The notes under the pieces: generated by a model | What the model was told of the DNA's origin: nothing | The model's input: only the letters and a program-made list of their open reading frames with translations | Databases searched by the model: none | Program-made: the position numbers and the translations under genes | Part shown: one piece after another, positions 42,809 through 54,610 of the stretch | Layout of the letters: every line of letters begins with the position of its first letter | Numbering within the stretch: position 1 is the first letter of the stretch | Origin: Prillingera fragicola | Taxonomy: Eukaryota > Basidiomycota > Tremellomycetes > Trichosporonales > Trichosporonaceae | Assembly (NCBI GenBank): GCA_002335605.1 | Contig: BEDY01000001.1 | Span: 1,054,001 to 1,118,000, forward strand | DNA length: 64,000 bases | Direction: 5' to 3'

Positions 42809-45800
42809 TTACATCGTAGCCTCGGCCCCCTCGTCGCCCCATTGGGTGGACGCCTGTCTCACCTTCTGCGCCAGAGGCACAATCTGCGACATGGTCGCAA
42901 GTGCCGAGCTGTTGTTGTGAGCCACTCGGCCCCAGGTCGTGTCCATGGATACCAGTGCTTGAGCCTCGGCCGATTCCTCAAACTGCTCCTCCTCGGCCCA
43001 CAGCCAATAGTCGCCACGGTCGGCCTGGTCAATGGCCAGCGCGGCACGCTCGAGGCGCCGCTCATACAGTGTCATGAGCCACTCTAGGGTTGCACGTCCC
43101 AGTTGGGCGACGTTGGTTGCCGGGAGGGGCGTTTCTAACACGCGAATAGAGTCACCAATCGACTGGTAGAGCTGCCCCACTCCAGCCGCCTCGTACTCTT
43201 CGGTGATGGCTTGTATGAGGGAGCGGAACATGGTCTCGAGGTTGGCTGGGTCGACAATCCAGACGTTGGCGTCCTTGGCAACCTGCAGGAGCCCTGGCAC
43301 AAGATAACAGGCGGACTGGGATGGTTAACGGGCGCCTGTGGTGTAAATCTCACCTCTCGCACGCCTTGAGACCATTTTGATGAGAGGCCGTCGATGGCAA
43401 TCGCCATTGTCCTGGACAGCCAAGGGGCGTACGCTCCCCGCATCTCATGTACATACTCGGCCAGCTGGGCAAAGGCTTCCTCCTTCTCTTGAGCCTCAGA
43501 TGACCGCGTCCACTCATACTCTTCGTCCCCCTCTTCCTCGGCTGCATGAGTCAGTGACAGTCGGGGTAAGAGACTCACTGATCCCGAGTGTAGACGGCTT
43601 GGGGGCGAATGATGCGGCTTCCAATACTGGGGGCAGGACGAACTGCAGAAATGGGGCAAAGTCATTGCGGAGCACGCGAGCCACAATGAGCCAAGCTACA
43701 GTCAGCTCAGGATGTGGAAAGGTTGCTCACACTCTGCGAGGTAGCCTTTGGACTTGTCGTCAGGCTCTGTGATACGGTTCTGAATAACCAGCAAGGCTTG
43801 GCAAAGAGGAACAGCGTCCTTGAAAAAGTTCTTACTGTCAGCGCAGTTACAAGCAAAAGTCCTCCCACCTCTTTGCCAACTGCCTCTCCAATGAGCGCGG
43901 CGCAGCGCATGCTGCGGCCTACGAGCTTTTCTTGCTTTCTGTTCCCTGGAGCCGTGATAATGCTCATGTTGAAGTTCATGATGTCGCCTACACGTCAGGT
44001 GCGTTGAAAGTGGAGTGCTTACTGTAGAACGGCAGGAACTCCTTCTGCGCATGGATAGCAATGGCAGCTGGTATCGTCAGCTGAGAATCTCAAGAGAGGA
44101 CCGTACCAATAGCTGCCAACACTTGCTCCTGCACGTAGAGAGGTCCACGCTGCAAGGCACCAACAAGACCTGTTAAGAGAGCTTGCAGCTTGTTCGTAAG
44201 TGGAGGAACGTTGGGGGCGTCAAAGAAGTGGACAATGGTGGCCGCAGACGCTTCCCGAACCCTGTCGATTGGGTCATCGAGCAACCTCTGCGCCACGTCC
44301 AGAACCGCATCCGAGTATTGGTCTTGAATCAAGCCCTGGGTAGTGAGCAACGCCCTGAAAGACTACTGACCTCCAGATTAGTGCAAAGTCTGCTGAGGCA
44401 GTACAGAAACCCGTACCGGACACGAGGATGAGCATCCATAGCAGCAGGGGAGACCAGTCTGAAAAGTTAGTGTCATTGTCATGAGCCACAACGGTACGCA
44501 CTCCAAAATGCTTCGAATTTCCCTTTGCACTCCTTCGTAGCACCCCTCGACAACGCTGCCCAGAGCCATGAGGCTGCTGTACCTCGCCTGCCACTCTTGG
44601 CGCTTGAGAAGCTCTTGGGCCTGTTGAGCCACGGCTTGCAGCACGGCATCGTCCCCTGGGCCCGTCAGTACAATGTTACACCTGCGACACCCACGAAGAA
44701 TCTGCGCCAAGCGATCCAGCATCTTCTCGGCAAACACTGGGTAGTTCTCGTCTTCGTCCTCCAACTAATGAACGTCAGCTTCCAGCAGGCGCAGCCGCGC
44801 GCTTACGTCGTCCTCTGCTAGCCATTCCTCGCATGACTCTCCCTCTGCGGAGAAGGCAGCCACCTGTTGCCCGATAAGAGCTGCCACAATATCGGGCACC
44901 AGCCTGCCATTCTCCCAGCCTGGCGCTGAAACGGGGTCGGCGATAATGAGACTGAACAAGACCTCGAACGCCATGTTGGCCATGGCGATCCAGCTCTCCC
45001 ACTCCATTTGGCGATGAGGATAGCTGGAGAACGAGTGTCCTGAAAGAGTATTTGGTGGGGAGACGCACATCAAGAGGAACGGGACAATTTCGTCGCGGGA
45101 TGGGGCAAAGAGGTCCGGGAAGCTGGACGCGATGTCAATCATGGGCTCGAGGGCATACTCCATGACGGGAGCAGGAAAGGACGGAATCGTCTGAACGAGT
45201 CAGCGCGCGGTCAACACTTGCACCTCACCAAAAATGCCGCTGCCACCAACTGCGGTCCGAACGACGCCCTCTCGTGCGCGGTCATGCCGTCGTGAAGCAC
45301 ACCGCGCGTGGCCTTTAGTGCCTCGACTCGCACATCGACACTTGGGTCATGAATGCCGCCTAGCAGCAAGTCTGTGACCTTGCGCGCAGAAATCGATTGG
45401 CCAGTGAGGCTCGCTTCCGACAAGAGCGATGGTGCCGCGTCGAGCAACTGGAATGGGGAGAAACGGTGGAAGGGATGCTGAGAAGCCGCAAGCTTGAGCA
45501 AAATACCTGGTAGACTGTGAAAGGGGCCTGAAAGGGCTTCAGTGGCTGCTGTCTCACAATCAACTTACGCTGTCGGCGATCGCTCGCCTTGACCCATTCT
45601 CCCACACAGACTCCGAGCCCCTTGCGCAGCCTGACATCCATCTCGTCCTCGAGGCCAGCACCGAGTACGCGCTCAATGCGTGTCCGTGTGGGCTCTGTAA
45701 TCACATCAAAGGGTGCAGTTGGGTACGGCTCCTGGGGGTTCAGGAAGAGCTTGGGATGATCACGGAAGGCAATACGTCGCAGTAGAATGAGCGCAAGAAG

Positions 45801-46089
45801 GCGTTGCTGTGACTGTCAGAGGTGGTTTGATACGAGGATACACACATCAAGCTGAAAGCCTCCCACTCCTTGAGCTCCAACCTGAGCCAAAATCAAGAGA
45901 AGTTTGTCTGGCGACTGGACAGTAAGCTGGCTCAAATGCGCCTCGGCACTAAAGTTCAAGTCAGAATCGTCCTATAGCGGGCGAGGCCTGCCTCGTCGCA
46001 TCAACTCACCCGTGCCGCGACTGATTGTCGTTGCCGATGAGAGCATCTAATATGAGACTGAGGTCACCGAGAAGGTGCTCGGTGGACAT
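42809..46089 (-). CDS. Karyopherin-beta importin, Kap121/IPO5-like, short C-terminus
   Basis: Fifteen exons on the minus strand (46089-46010, 45948-45846, 45812-45569, 45514-45507, 45447-45229, 45190-44807, 44764-44502, 44458-44371, 44335-44107, 44067-44023, 43987-43869, 43818-43731, 43695-43579, 43541-43354, 43315-42809) give 893 residues. HEAT-repeat signatures run throughout: an N-terminal LLALILLRRIAFRD, the central HPRVRYGFLYCLSRLC, DPIDRVREASAATIVHFF and WLIVARVLRNDFAPFLQFV. It should carry cargo such as ribosomal proteins into the nucleus under Ran control. IPO5/Kap121 proteins are usually near 1,090 residues. Here the chain ends shortly after the acidic region that follows the LETMFRSLIQAITEEYE block, so the last HEAT repeats seem absent. 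Exon 4 is 8 nt. The exact paralogue (Kap121 or Kap123) is not certain. Confidence 0.85.
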
Positions 46090-46535
46090 GGCAAAGAATA
46101 TGGGTGGTAGAAGAGCTGAAGAAATGGTGGACGACAACGGACTGAAATCACTCACAGACCTCCACCGGCCACCAGCACGCCCTGGACACACAGGCTGGCT
46201 GAGCCGCTCGACATCAGGTATCAGCTGCCCGTCACTCAGCACTACGGCAGCAAGCCCACTTTCAAGAAGATAACGATGGCTTGCTGCCCTTCCAAACTAT
46301 GAGCTGGAGACACGCATGGAATTTATTCTCGATACATGATCAAACTATTTGGCGGGTGCCAAATACAAAGGAGAGCAAATTGCATCCCAAGTTGTAGCCA
46401 AATCTCATGCACACTACAGCCTCAGCCAATCTCGTCTGACATGGTGGACACGACCGAGTATTATCACGGATCAGTTGTAATCGCACCGCACTACTCATGC
46501 CCCCCGGGGGGCTAGACTTCTACACTCGGAGACAC
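46090..46535. other. Intergenic between importin and HOG1
   Basis: These 446 bp hold the importin promoter and the HOG1 3' region, both genes reading leftward. Nothing else is seen. Confidence 0.5.
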
Positions 46536-47907
46536 TTAGGCGGCAGCAGTAGCCGTTGCCAGGTCACCAGTGACGGGGCCCTCGGCCTCGTTGTGAGCAA
46601 TGTCGCCAAGGTTGTGGAAGTCTGGTGGTCAGCAGGGAGCAACATGCAGGTCGTGGTAAACGTACCGAGAATGTCCGAGTACATCATGACCTTCCAGGTG
46701 TCAACAGGCAGATCGGCGTCATTGAACGACCAATCGAACACCTCGGCGGCAACGGGCTCGTCGGTGGGGTCGTGGTAGGGCGCCAGGTACTCGTGCGCCA
46801 AACCCTCAGTCGCCGAGATACGGGTACGGGGGTCGAAGACAAGCATCTTCTCCAGGAGGTCGAGGGAGAGGGGGTCGGCGCTAGGGAACTTGGTGGCGAA
46901 AGGCACCTTCTCGCGCTTCGGCAAGCTCTGAACGAAACGAAGAGTCTGCGTTGTCAGTAAGGGAAAACGGATTGCCTACAGCGCCAACGCACGTTCTCGC
47001 TAGCAATGGTCTGGATAACGTCGTCAGGAGGGGTGCCGAGCAACTCGGTAATGATAGAGAACTGGTTGACGTCTGTACAAGCGTCAGCGGCAGTCTCATG
47101 CCTAAATTTGATCACTCACGGTCCTTTCCTGGGAAGAGGGGCTTACCCTCCAGCATCTCGGCGAAAATGCAGCCAGTGCTCCAGATGTCAACTGCACGAG
47201 TCAGCTTTTTTGTGCAAGGTACACGGCACCAAGCGACGATACTAACCAGCAACGTCGTACTTTTGCCACGTCAACATGATCTCGGGGGCACGGTAGTAGC
47301 GGGTGGAGACGTATCCAGTCATCTGAGGGTCCTGGATGCGTGCCAGGCCAAAGTCGCAGATCTTGAGGTCACAGTTCTCGTTGACAAGAATGTTGGATGG
47401 CTTGAGGTCACGGTGAACCACGCCAGCCGAGTGGACGTACTTGAGGCCACGGAGAATCTGGTAGAGGAAGTACTGGATGAACTGCTTCTCGAGTGGCCGC
47501 GAGGTCAGAAGACGGTGCAGGTCGGTGCCGAGAAGCTCGGTGACAAAGTAGATGTCCTCGAGGGGGGAGATGAAGATGTCGCTGAGGGAAATGATCTGCA
47601 AAAGGTCAGCATTACTGCTCTCATGGGAGCCTATCACAACCAGACACTGACGTTCTCGTGGCGGAGGTGCTTGAGGAGCTTGAGCTCACGGTATGTGCGC
47701 TTGCTCAGCACGGGCGTGGAAAATGGCTTCATGATCTTCTTAATCGCCACCGATGTTCCTGACAGCTGGTCCTTGGCCGAGCTAAAATGGCATTGTTAGC
47801 ACCAACGGCGGTGAACGAGTCAGCCGCAAGCGTGTACGCACCAGACCAGGCCAAAGGCGCCCATGCCTACTGGCTGGAGATCGACATAACGCGTCGTCAC
47901 TTCGAAA

Positions 47908-47945
<38 letters not shown>
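46536..47945 (-). CDS. HOG1: Hog1 stress-activated MAP kinase
   Basis: Seven exons on the minus strand (47945-47842, 47781-47652, 47595-47247, 47191-47120, 47072-46993, 46945-46666, 46621-46536) give 366 residues. The sequence is a textbook Hog1/p38: [20 protein letters not shown] at the start, glycine loop [19 protein letters not shown] with the ATP lysine, [19 protein letters not shown], the TGY activation lip at Thr171 and Tyr173, and the common docking region near [16 protein letters not shown]. The kinase is phosphorylated by Pbs2 in response to osmotic and oxidative stress and acts in cytosol and nucleus. The last exon gives a short Ala/Thr-rich tail. All six introns are 36-60 nt long. 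Confidence 0.98.
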
Positions 47946-47946
<1 letters not shown>

Positions 47947-49410
47947 CTGGTTGAGTGTTTGGGATGGAGAGAACTAAAGAGACTGCAATGTGAAATGCGC
48001 CGGGATGTGAACCAAAAGTGGAGGCGGTGGTGGGTGACCAAGAGTGGGAGGGAGTGTTTTGCAGGCGGAGTGGTGGGATGGGACACGAACAACGTGGACA
48101 AGTGGGCCGACGGGAGAAGCCACAACGAAGTCAAAAGTTCGGACCACGTGGATAGCAAACGCAGGAATGAGGTGGAGTGCAAGTGCGCAAAGGTTCAGAA
48201 AAAAGGTGTGCGTTAGCGCGGATGCGCGGCAATGACAATAGAACCAGGTTTGCTCACGATTGAGAGGAGGAAAGGTTGCGCGCCCCGAGGCCGGCGAGCA
48301 CCTGGGTATAGAGCGAAGCGGTGGGTGTGAAAAGAAGGGCGCAGAGGAGCTATCTGCAGTGCGCTTGATAGAATATAGGTGGCCACTACTCGCTTGTCCG
48401 TCGTGTTCAGCGACAAAGGATTGGAGCGGGGGAGGTAGGAAGAGGGTAACGTGCAACTGGACAGTGGACCGGTTGGGTGTTTACGAGCCGGCGCGGCGAG
48501 AAGAAGGGGAATCGGGCGAGGAGATCAAAGGGGTATGCGCCGGTAGAATGGGCGTTACGGAGAGTCTAGTTTTACGAGTGGATGGGCCTATACACTGTGT
48601 GAACGGTAACTGTGCGACAAAGGTGGACGTTGGGTGAGGTTGGTTGCAATTGGCGCGGTCCGTTTGTGCACGATAGTATGGCGGCGGCCTTGCACACGGA
48701 GCTAAGTTGACAGTATGGGCCAGGCGCCGGACGGCCTGGTAGGCTGCACTGACACCTGACCGAACATGGGGTCAGCTTAGCCCCCTTGCTGCTGCGGCTG
48801 AGGGTCCGGCTGGTCGGGGTAGGAGGCGCGCGGGGAGGACCAGCCAAATGGCAAAACACTGCCAGGGTGTAGGCGGGGCTCTCGGTCTTTGACAATGTGT
48901 GGCACCTTTGTGCAGGCTGTCGTTTTGAACCGGGTACCTCGCAGCTGATGCCTGGACTACCTTTACCCCTACGACGCTATTCCTCCGGCTTCCAGCTTCC
49001 AGCTTGCAGAATCCGGCCACGATTTATCAGTACCTGGCGAGTAGTAAAGGGAAGCCAGGGCATGGGCGACAAACCTCAGGTACATGTGTCCAGATCATGG
49101 CATTCCATCAAGTGACGTAACTCTTTGTACCAATGCTCATGTCACCAATACCGTCGCACCCATGGTGGCTTCCACAGACATCCTTTTCAGAATGGCACTA
49201 GGCTTGGGAAGCGGACAACCGGGCAACTTCGGACAATGCACAACAGGGGCTACACGGTCGGGAGAACCTGAAGGAAGAGCATCTCGTGGATCTTGTTTTC
49301 GCGCCTCGCCAAGCCCGCAATCAAGCACGATCTGAATTGAAGCGCGCGGACGTATGCCACGACAGATCTTCGCCCCGGCAATTCGGCAACCAGATTTGGC
49401 CCAAAGATGT
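47946..49410. other. Intergenic, promoter of HOG1
   Basis: About 1.5 kb upstream of HOG1, the second half also serving as 3' flank of the OPA3-like gene. Short frames on both strands show no family resemblance. No gene is supported. Confidence 0.55.
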
Positions 49411-50462
49411 TCATTCTGATGCTGGTGCAGATGGGGCAGTAGGCAAAGTATCGTTTGAGACTACAGCTGCAACAATCCGAGGCTCCGTTGCCTCGGTCAC
49501 AGTAGAAGGAGACGCACCTCCAACTTCCAGATCAGCCGCATTGCCTGGCTCCCCACCACGAAACGCTAGTGGTCCGCCTGGCAACTGGCGAATCAATGAC
49601 ATGACCTCTCCGTCACTGTGTCCGAGGTCCAGCCAGCCAGCCCGCAAGCCGTTGGACACTACTGTCGACAGAGCGCGTTCCAACGCCTCGCTTCTGTTGA
49701 CAGTAATCAAATCGGCAGAGTAGTTGGCGCACATGGAGGAAAGGAGCGAGATTGTCAGGGTACGTTCGTGATGAAAGGGCGAACGGTTAGTGACATGCCC
49801 AACTAGCTCCATGTTCTTGAACTCACCGATTCTGAAGTTGAACCACCGCGTCATTTTCCTCGTCTCGTGTCCGATTGAGCTCGTTCTCGAGATTCTCTAG
49901 CCGCTCTTGCACCATGTCTCGTCGTTTCCCTTCCTTTGACGACGATCGATATGTCTCTCCCAGCAATAGAGCCACTGCTACACTGAACAAGAACGTTTCC
50001 GCCAGTGTCGAGGCCCCATTCTGGACAGCTCTTGGGAGAGAGTCAGCTCCGCGCACACGCGCCGTCTGCCTTTCTCACTTTGCGTCATTGAGAGGTTTGA
50101 TGTTCTTTGCCTCCTCGTTCAACAGCCCCATTCGCATGCGCGCTTCAGTCCGGTGCATGCGCTACAGGTCAGCAGGGCTGTAGGTGGCTAACTTACCTGC
50201 GCGAGGCCAATGCACAAGTTGCGGAAAGATTCATGCCTGCCATAGTCAGCTTGATCCAATGTGCGGATCCAATGTGCGGGTTGGTCAGCGACGAGCTCAC
50301 GCTCGCCAATGCCTACACGTTACTCACTCTCCTGCCTGTACTTTGATCTGGGTGGCAATGGGCTTGGCGAGAGTCTATTTGAGAGAGGTGTCAGCTGAGC
50401 AACGTCAAGGACAGGAAACGGCGCACCCTAACAGCCAAGCTGATGATCTTGATGGACGCCAT
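49411..50462 (-). CDS. OPA3-family mitochondrial protein with C-terminal extension
   Basis: Six exons on the minus strand (50462-50427, 50374-50328, 50236-50197, 50161-50079, 50030-49827, 49693-49411) give 230 residues. The start MASIKIISLAVRTLAKPIA is the family's typical N-terminus, which acts as a mitochondrial targeting segment. HESFRNLCIGLAQ, RMHRTEARMRMGLL, IKPLNDAKAVQNGASTLAE and the hydrophobic TFLFSVAVALLLGE follow in the right order. OPA3 proteins sit in mitochondrial membranes and their loss causes optic atrophy in humans; their biochemical role is not settled. After the membrane segment comes a charged coiled coil (RRDMVQERLENLENELNRTR) and a further 95-residue Ser/Ala/Glu-rich tail not found in the human protein. 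The large 133-nt intron before the last exon is the least certain junction. Confidence 0.88.
50253..50278 (-). repeat. 13-bp tandem duplication inside OPA3-like intron 2
   Basis: GATCCAATGTGCG on the plus strand occurs twice without spacer inside the 91-nt second intron, which is longer than most introns here. It looks like a recent local duplication. Confidence 0.85.
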
Positions 50463-51170
50463 AGCGGTTGGGCGAGAATCAAATTAAGCAGACTCTTGAG
50501 GCTGAGAGGACGAACGTGAGAGCGGGTGGTAGGTAGCAAATGATCGACACTGGCTTTCCACTTCAAAACATGACCCAGCCAACCCGTTTCATAGATTGAC
50601 ACACAAGCGCGTCGATCCGGCAGTGGGCGGGAACAAAGCGGCCAACCGCGGACTCAAAATCACGTGTCGTGCCTATATCGAGATCTCGACACAATCTGAG
50701 TGGCGACAAGCGCGGTGGCGAACATGGTCACTCGCCTGCTGCGTGCCACGGACCGTAAGGATGCGAAGACCTACAGAAGCTTAGGACTATGTGGGCTGCA
50801 CTCTCTGCTTAGCTCAGATTCTGGTACTGTATTCGGTTCGAGGAGCGCATCACGCTCCTGTCATTGTATTGCTTTGTGAATAAATAATCGATTAAATCCT
50901 CTCGGCTGATGGGCGGAGTGAACGGTGTCCTGTTTCACTTGGAGCTTGCAGCGGTAAAATTGGCCACTGGCCACTGGGGGTGAGTCATTCGTCGCTTTTG
51001 AGACTTTCTGTCGCCCTTGCCTGCTCCTCTAGTACTCGTGGCACCGTTTTGCGAGACATCGTCTTCCAACGTCCTGTCCCCAGCACCATCCACTTGCCAA
51101 TTCAAAGTTCGTGGAACGCTCTGGGCGCAAACATTTCACGTCTTCGCCGGTCAACCTACCTGTTTTTGAC
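50463..51170. other. Intergenic, divergent promoter region
   Basis: About 700 bp between the OPA3-like gene and the plus-strand orphan. An AT-rich patch with AATAAATAAT lies near 50878. A CACGTG lies at about 50671. No gene is supported. Confidence 0.5.
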
Positions 51171-51977
51171 ATGGCGCATCTTACCGCCGAGAGTGGTGGA
51201 CAACTATCCAGCTCCAGCTCCGACAAGGGGGACGACTGGCAAGGGTCTGCCCTCCCGGACAATGTTGGATTCGCCATTGGCAACGCAGCGGTTCAACCTC
51301 TCGGCGACTGGGTGCAGCACACTGCACAAGCCTTCCTTCGGGCGGAGAAAGACAAGATTCAATTTATCATCCATCAGAATGACGAGCGAAACGTCAGGGC
51401 AGCGCGTAGGAATCGACTCAAAGAGCGACAGATAGAGGAGACTGTTCGCGATCCCACACCCGGTGAGGGCTATCTCCCATGGGTGATCCGTGCCAAACTT
51501 GGCCCAACTTGTCGGTCTGAAAGTAACGCATACAGCAAGAATCGTTTCAAGGGGCGCCGCAACAGGAAGAAGTCAGAGGCCTCTCGAGACAGGATCCGCA
51601 GCCGGCAGCGACGACACAAGTTGACCGGGTCCGCGTTCGTCGGTACACCGTCGCCGCTCTCCAACCTCATTGACTTTGAAAGCGACACGCCCAACACGTA
51701 CCAGCCAAATGCCTCTTTTACTGTCATCATTCCTTCCACTGCCACCTCCAGGATCCGGTGGCCTCGCTCCTCCCAGACACGCCCCAATGCGCACCAGACA
51801 AGCCACCAGACAGCAACACCAGTTCGCTGGCCGTGGGCCACAGGTACCAGGCCCAAGCCATCTGTGGACACCACATCGTTCCCCAAGGAGAAGGACCTCG
51901 TTGTCATTGCCCAACCCGTACCACGCCGACTTCCAGAATGGCTTGCATCTGCCCGTAACCGGACGTCGATGGCCTAG
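51171..51977 (+). CDS. Orphan intronless ORF, basic protein of unknown function
   Basis: A single exon of 807 nt encodes 268 residues from the first ATG (MAHLTAESGGQLSSSSSDK). The open frame continues upstream without an ATG, so an earlier exon cannot be excluded. There is no signal peptide or membrane helix. The middle part is strongly basic and probably helical (NVRAARRNRLKERQIEE, then GRRNRKKSEASRDRIRSRQR), consistent with nucleic-acid or nuclear association. The rest is Ser/Thr/Pro-rich. I do not recognise a family. Support is frame length in a stretch not shadowed by another gene. A run of intronless coding sequence is unusual in this intron-rich neighbourhood. Confidence 0.5.
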   Translation: MAHLTAESGGQLSSSSSDKGDDWQGSALPDNVGFAIGNAAVQPLGDWVQHTAQAFLRAEKDKIQFIIHQNDERNVRAARRNRLKERQIEETVRDPTPGEGYLPWVIRAKLGPTCRSESNAYSKNRFKGRRNRKKSEASRDRIRSRQRRHKLTGSAFVGTPSPLSNLIDFESDTPNTYQPNASFTVIIPSTATSRIRWPRSSQTRPNAHQTSHQTATPVRWPWATGTRPKPSVDTTSFPKEKDLVVIAQPVPRRLPEWLASARNRTSMA

Positions 51978-52605
51978 CAATTGTGGCAGTAGGACCACTT
52001 GCCACTCAGCAAATACGAATTGTCTCCGGTACATTCGCCATCTACACCAACCTGCAGTCTTACCGGGCCCACCGCACTATCACCAGATCACCAGCTCGAC
52101 ATAGTGCACCACTCAACGCCTCTCCTCGCACTCGCAAACAAAGCCTCCTCGTCATCGATCGTCAACAGAATGACGTACCAACAGATCAAACCCTCAAGTC
52201 CTCCCTCAACAGGGTCCGGCATCGCCCTGTGTGTTTGTACCCTAGCAATTGTATGCCATCCACTGTACACATGCAGCGCTTCGTAGCATCCTTCGTGCGC
52301 GTGTCCACCAGATTTCTGCTGCCAACTGAATTGCATGTTCTCTACCCCTGAACCATCCTTCATGAACATACAGGGACCTCCGGGGCGTGCAAGCTACAAC
52401 CAAACGAGGGCGAAGTGTCTTTTGTCAACGGTTGCGTGGCTGCTCCATTCAACATTCAAGTGCATTTAGGGGTTTTGGTATCGCTCAACGCGCTACGGCA
52501 TACATGTTCTCTCCTCTCTTTGGCCCTGTATTGCTTTTGGTTGTTCTCCGTTCTCCGTTCCCTGCATTCTACGCGTCTCTGCCCAGTTGATGGTACAAAC
52601 GTCCA
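51978..52605. other. Intergenic, convergent 3' region
   Basis: About 630 bp between two facing stops. Short plus-strand frames exist but none is supported. Confidence 0.45.
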
Positions 52606-54610
52606 CTAACCGTCCATATGGAAGAGGGCTTCCTCATCGTCGTCCTTCCTTCGTGCGCCGGGGAGCGGCACCGTGCCGCTCGGCGGTGTGGGCACGCCAC
52701 TGCCGTTGACACCCTCCGAGAGACCCGAGGGCGTGCGAGGCTGCATGTGCATGCGCGAGAGCGCGACGGCCAATCCGCCAGGCAGCGATTGGCCCGGAGC
52801 ATGCTCTTGCAGCGCGCGGGCTGCGGCCGACGACGGGTCGTTCATTAGGTGGCGCGCCAGGTATGGCGCGTCCACGGCAGGTGCGACTGCGGTGCGCGAG
52901 CCAGCCTGGGCCGGGTTTCGCTGCTGGGACAGCAAGGACTGGCGCAAAGGCGCAGCAGCAGTCTGCGGCTCGGCGGCGAAAGACATCTCGGCGGCAGATG
53001 CGCCGGCAACGTCCTCGTCCGCGGGATCGGTCGACTTGCGCGCGTCTCCACCGTCCTGGCTCCACAAAGCCTGCAGGAAACCTCCTTGGGACAATGCAGC
53101 ATTGGCAGACTGAGCAAGCCGCTCGGCGCCGACGTACTGGTGCGGGTTGGCAAATGGCGTGCGGGACGGCGAGCCGGCATGAGAATCGTGGCTGTCGTTG
53201 CGACTCATGCGGCGAGCACGCTCGGTCGGCGTAAGAAGGTCGGACAGGCTAGAGGGCAAGAGATCCTCGCCGTGGCCGTCATCTTCGGCAAACACGTCGT
53301 CAATGACGCGAGACGAGTGGGTGATGGGGCGACGGGCCGGGCTGAGTGACTCGTCTGGAGTCGCGGACCTGGCCCAAATGCTCTTGCCTGCAAACGAAGC
53401 AGACAACTGTCCACCCTTCTCGGCAGCCAGGGTTGAATGCTGGAAGGAGCTGGAAAAGGCGCCAGACGTCGAAGGTGGGCGAAGGGGTGAGCTGCTCGCG
53501 ACGAGTGAGCTGCCCTTCAGAGACATCCCGGCACCAGCGCGAGCGTTGAATGAGCTCGACAGGGGAGAGGGCCGGCTGGGAGAAGAAGCAAACGTGGCGG
53601 CAGCGCCACTGACGGGGCGGGCCTGGTTGAAGCCGGCCGAGGGCGATCCGGCCACCACGGCGGCCGGCGGACCGTACGGCTCACGAAGCGGTGAGGAGGC
53701 ATAACGACTAGGAGACTGCATCGAGCTCGATTGAAGCGAGGCCGATATGGCAGACTTGATCGGGACGGGGTGGGACAAGGACGAAGGGATCGATGTGCCC
53801 GCAAGAGGCGACATGCCAAAGTCATCGCCTTGCGAGCGCGCTTCTCCCTTCGATCCATCGGCACGCTCTCGAGCTTCGCGCTGCTGCTCCTTCTTGTTGC
53901 GTCGGTCCATCGACATTGGTTCTCCGGGACGGACGTGGGCAAGAGCGCCTAATTCAGTCAGCGTTAAACCCCTTCCCGGGCTCGCCACCCCGTGACACGC
54001 TTGTACACACATTTGTGACCAAACTTGCAATCGCCCTTGAGGAACCACTGGCACACCTCCTTCTTTCCGCCCACTGTAGGGATCAGCACAAAAGCGTGGC
54101 GGTGTACTCACTGTCATGGGAGAAGGGGCAGCTGGAGCCGGCCGTGCAAGCACCGGCCTTGAAGAAGCGACAAGGAACATGACTCAGTGCGGCAGCTGGA
54201 TAACTGTCAGCAGGTTCGCAGAATACACCAAGAGCCCACTACCCACACTTGACCTCACCCTTCTCTTTTGAGACCGAAAGGGCCGAGCTTCCACTGCTCG
54301 GAGCAGCAGGTCGGACCTCGCGCTTCTCAAACCCCCCAACAGTTCGTTCCGGTCCTCGACCGTTCTTGGGCACCGATCCAGCATCACCAGCAACGCGCGA
54401 GCGCCAGTTCGAGTCCTCGGCACTGTGACCGTTGGCATCAAAGCCCATCGAGCGGCCCGTGTACGACTGTCCGCCGGGACGACGAAAAGAGGATGCCGAG
54501 GGCGATGCACCCCGAGCTGCCGGACTACCGGCGACACCGGCGATAGGGGTCGGGCGCGCCCGGGGGATCGGTTTGGCGGTGGGGAGTGGTGATGCAGACG
54601 GCACACTCAT
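52606..54610 (-). CDS. Tandem CCCH zinc-finger protein, putative RNA-binding regulator
   Basis: Four exons on the minus strand (54610-54243, 54182-54112, 54073-54011, 53948-52606) give 614 residues. Splicing assembles two adjacent fingers with C-x7-C-x5-C-x3-H spacing: CRFFKAGACTAGSSCPFSH (about 129-147) and CQWFLKGDCKFGHKCALAH (about 154-172). The N-terminal 120 residues and the last 440 are disordered and rich in Ser, Pro and Ala; a short conserved-looking region DPSSAAARALQEHAP lies near the C-terminus. Tandem CCCH proteins of this spacing bind RNA, often in mRNA turnover. Each finger is interrupted or flanked by an intron, and only the chosen junctions restore all eight ligands. The acceptor of intron 1 has an alternative 22 nt upstream (54183-54204 region) that also keeps frame but inserts extra residues before the first finger. 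Start at 54610 is preferred; the frame is open further upstream. Confidence 0.87.

Noticed and set aside
46951..47799. Plus-strand frame of 282 codons opposite HOG1
   Set aside because: It runs across HOG1 exons and introns in antisense and has no family features of its own.
51111..51170. Upstream extension of the orphan frame
   Set aside because: It begins with GTG, not ATG; a nuclear fungal gene should use the ATG at 51171 unless an upstream exon exists.
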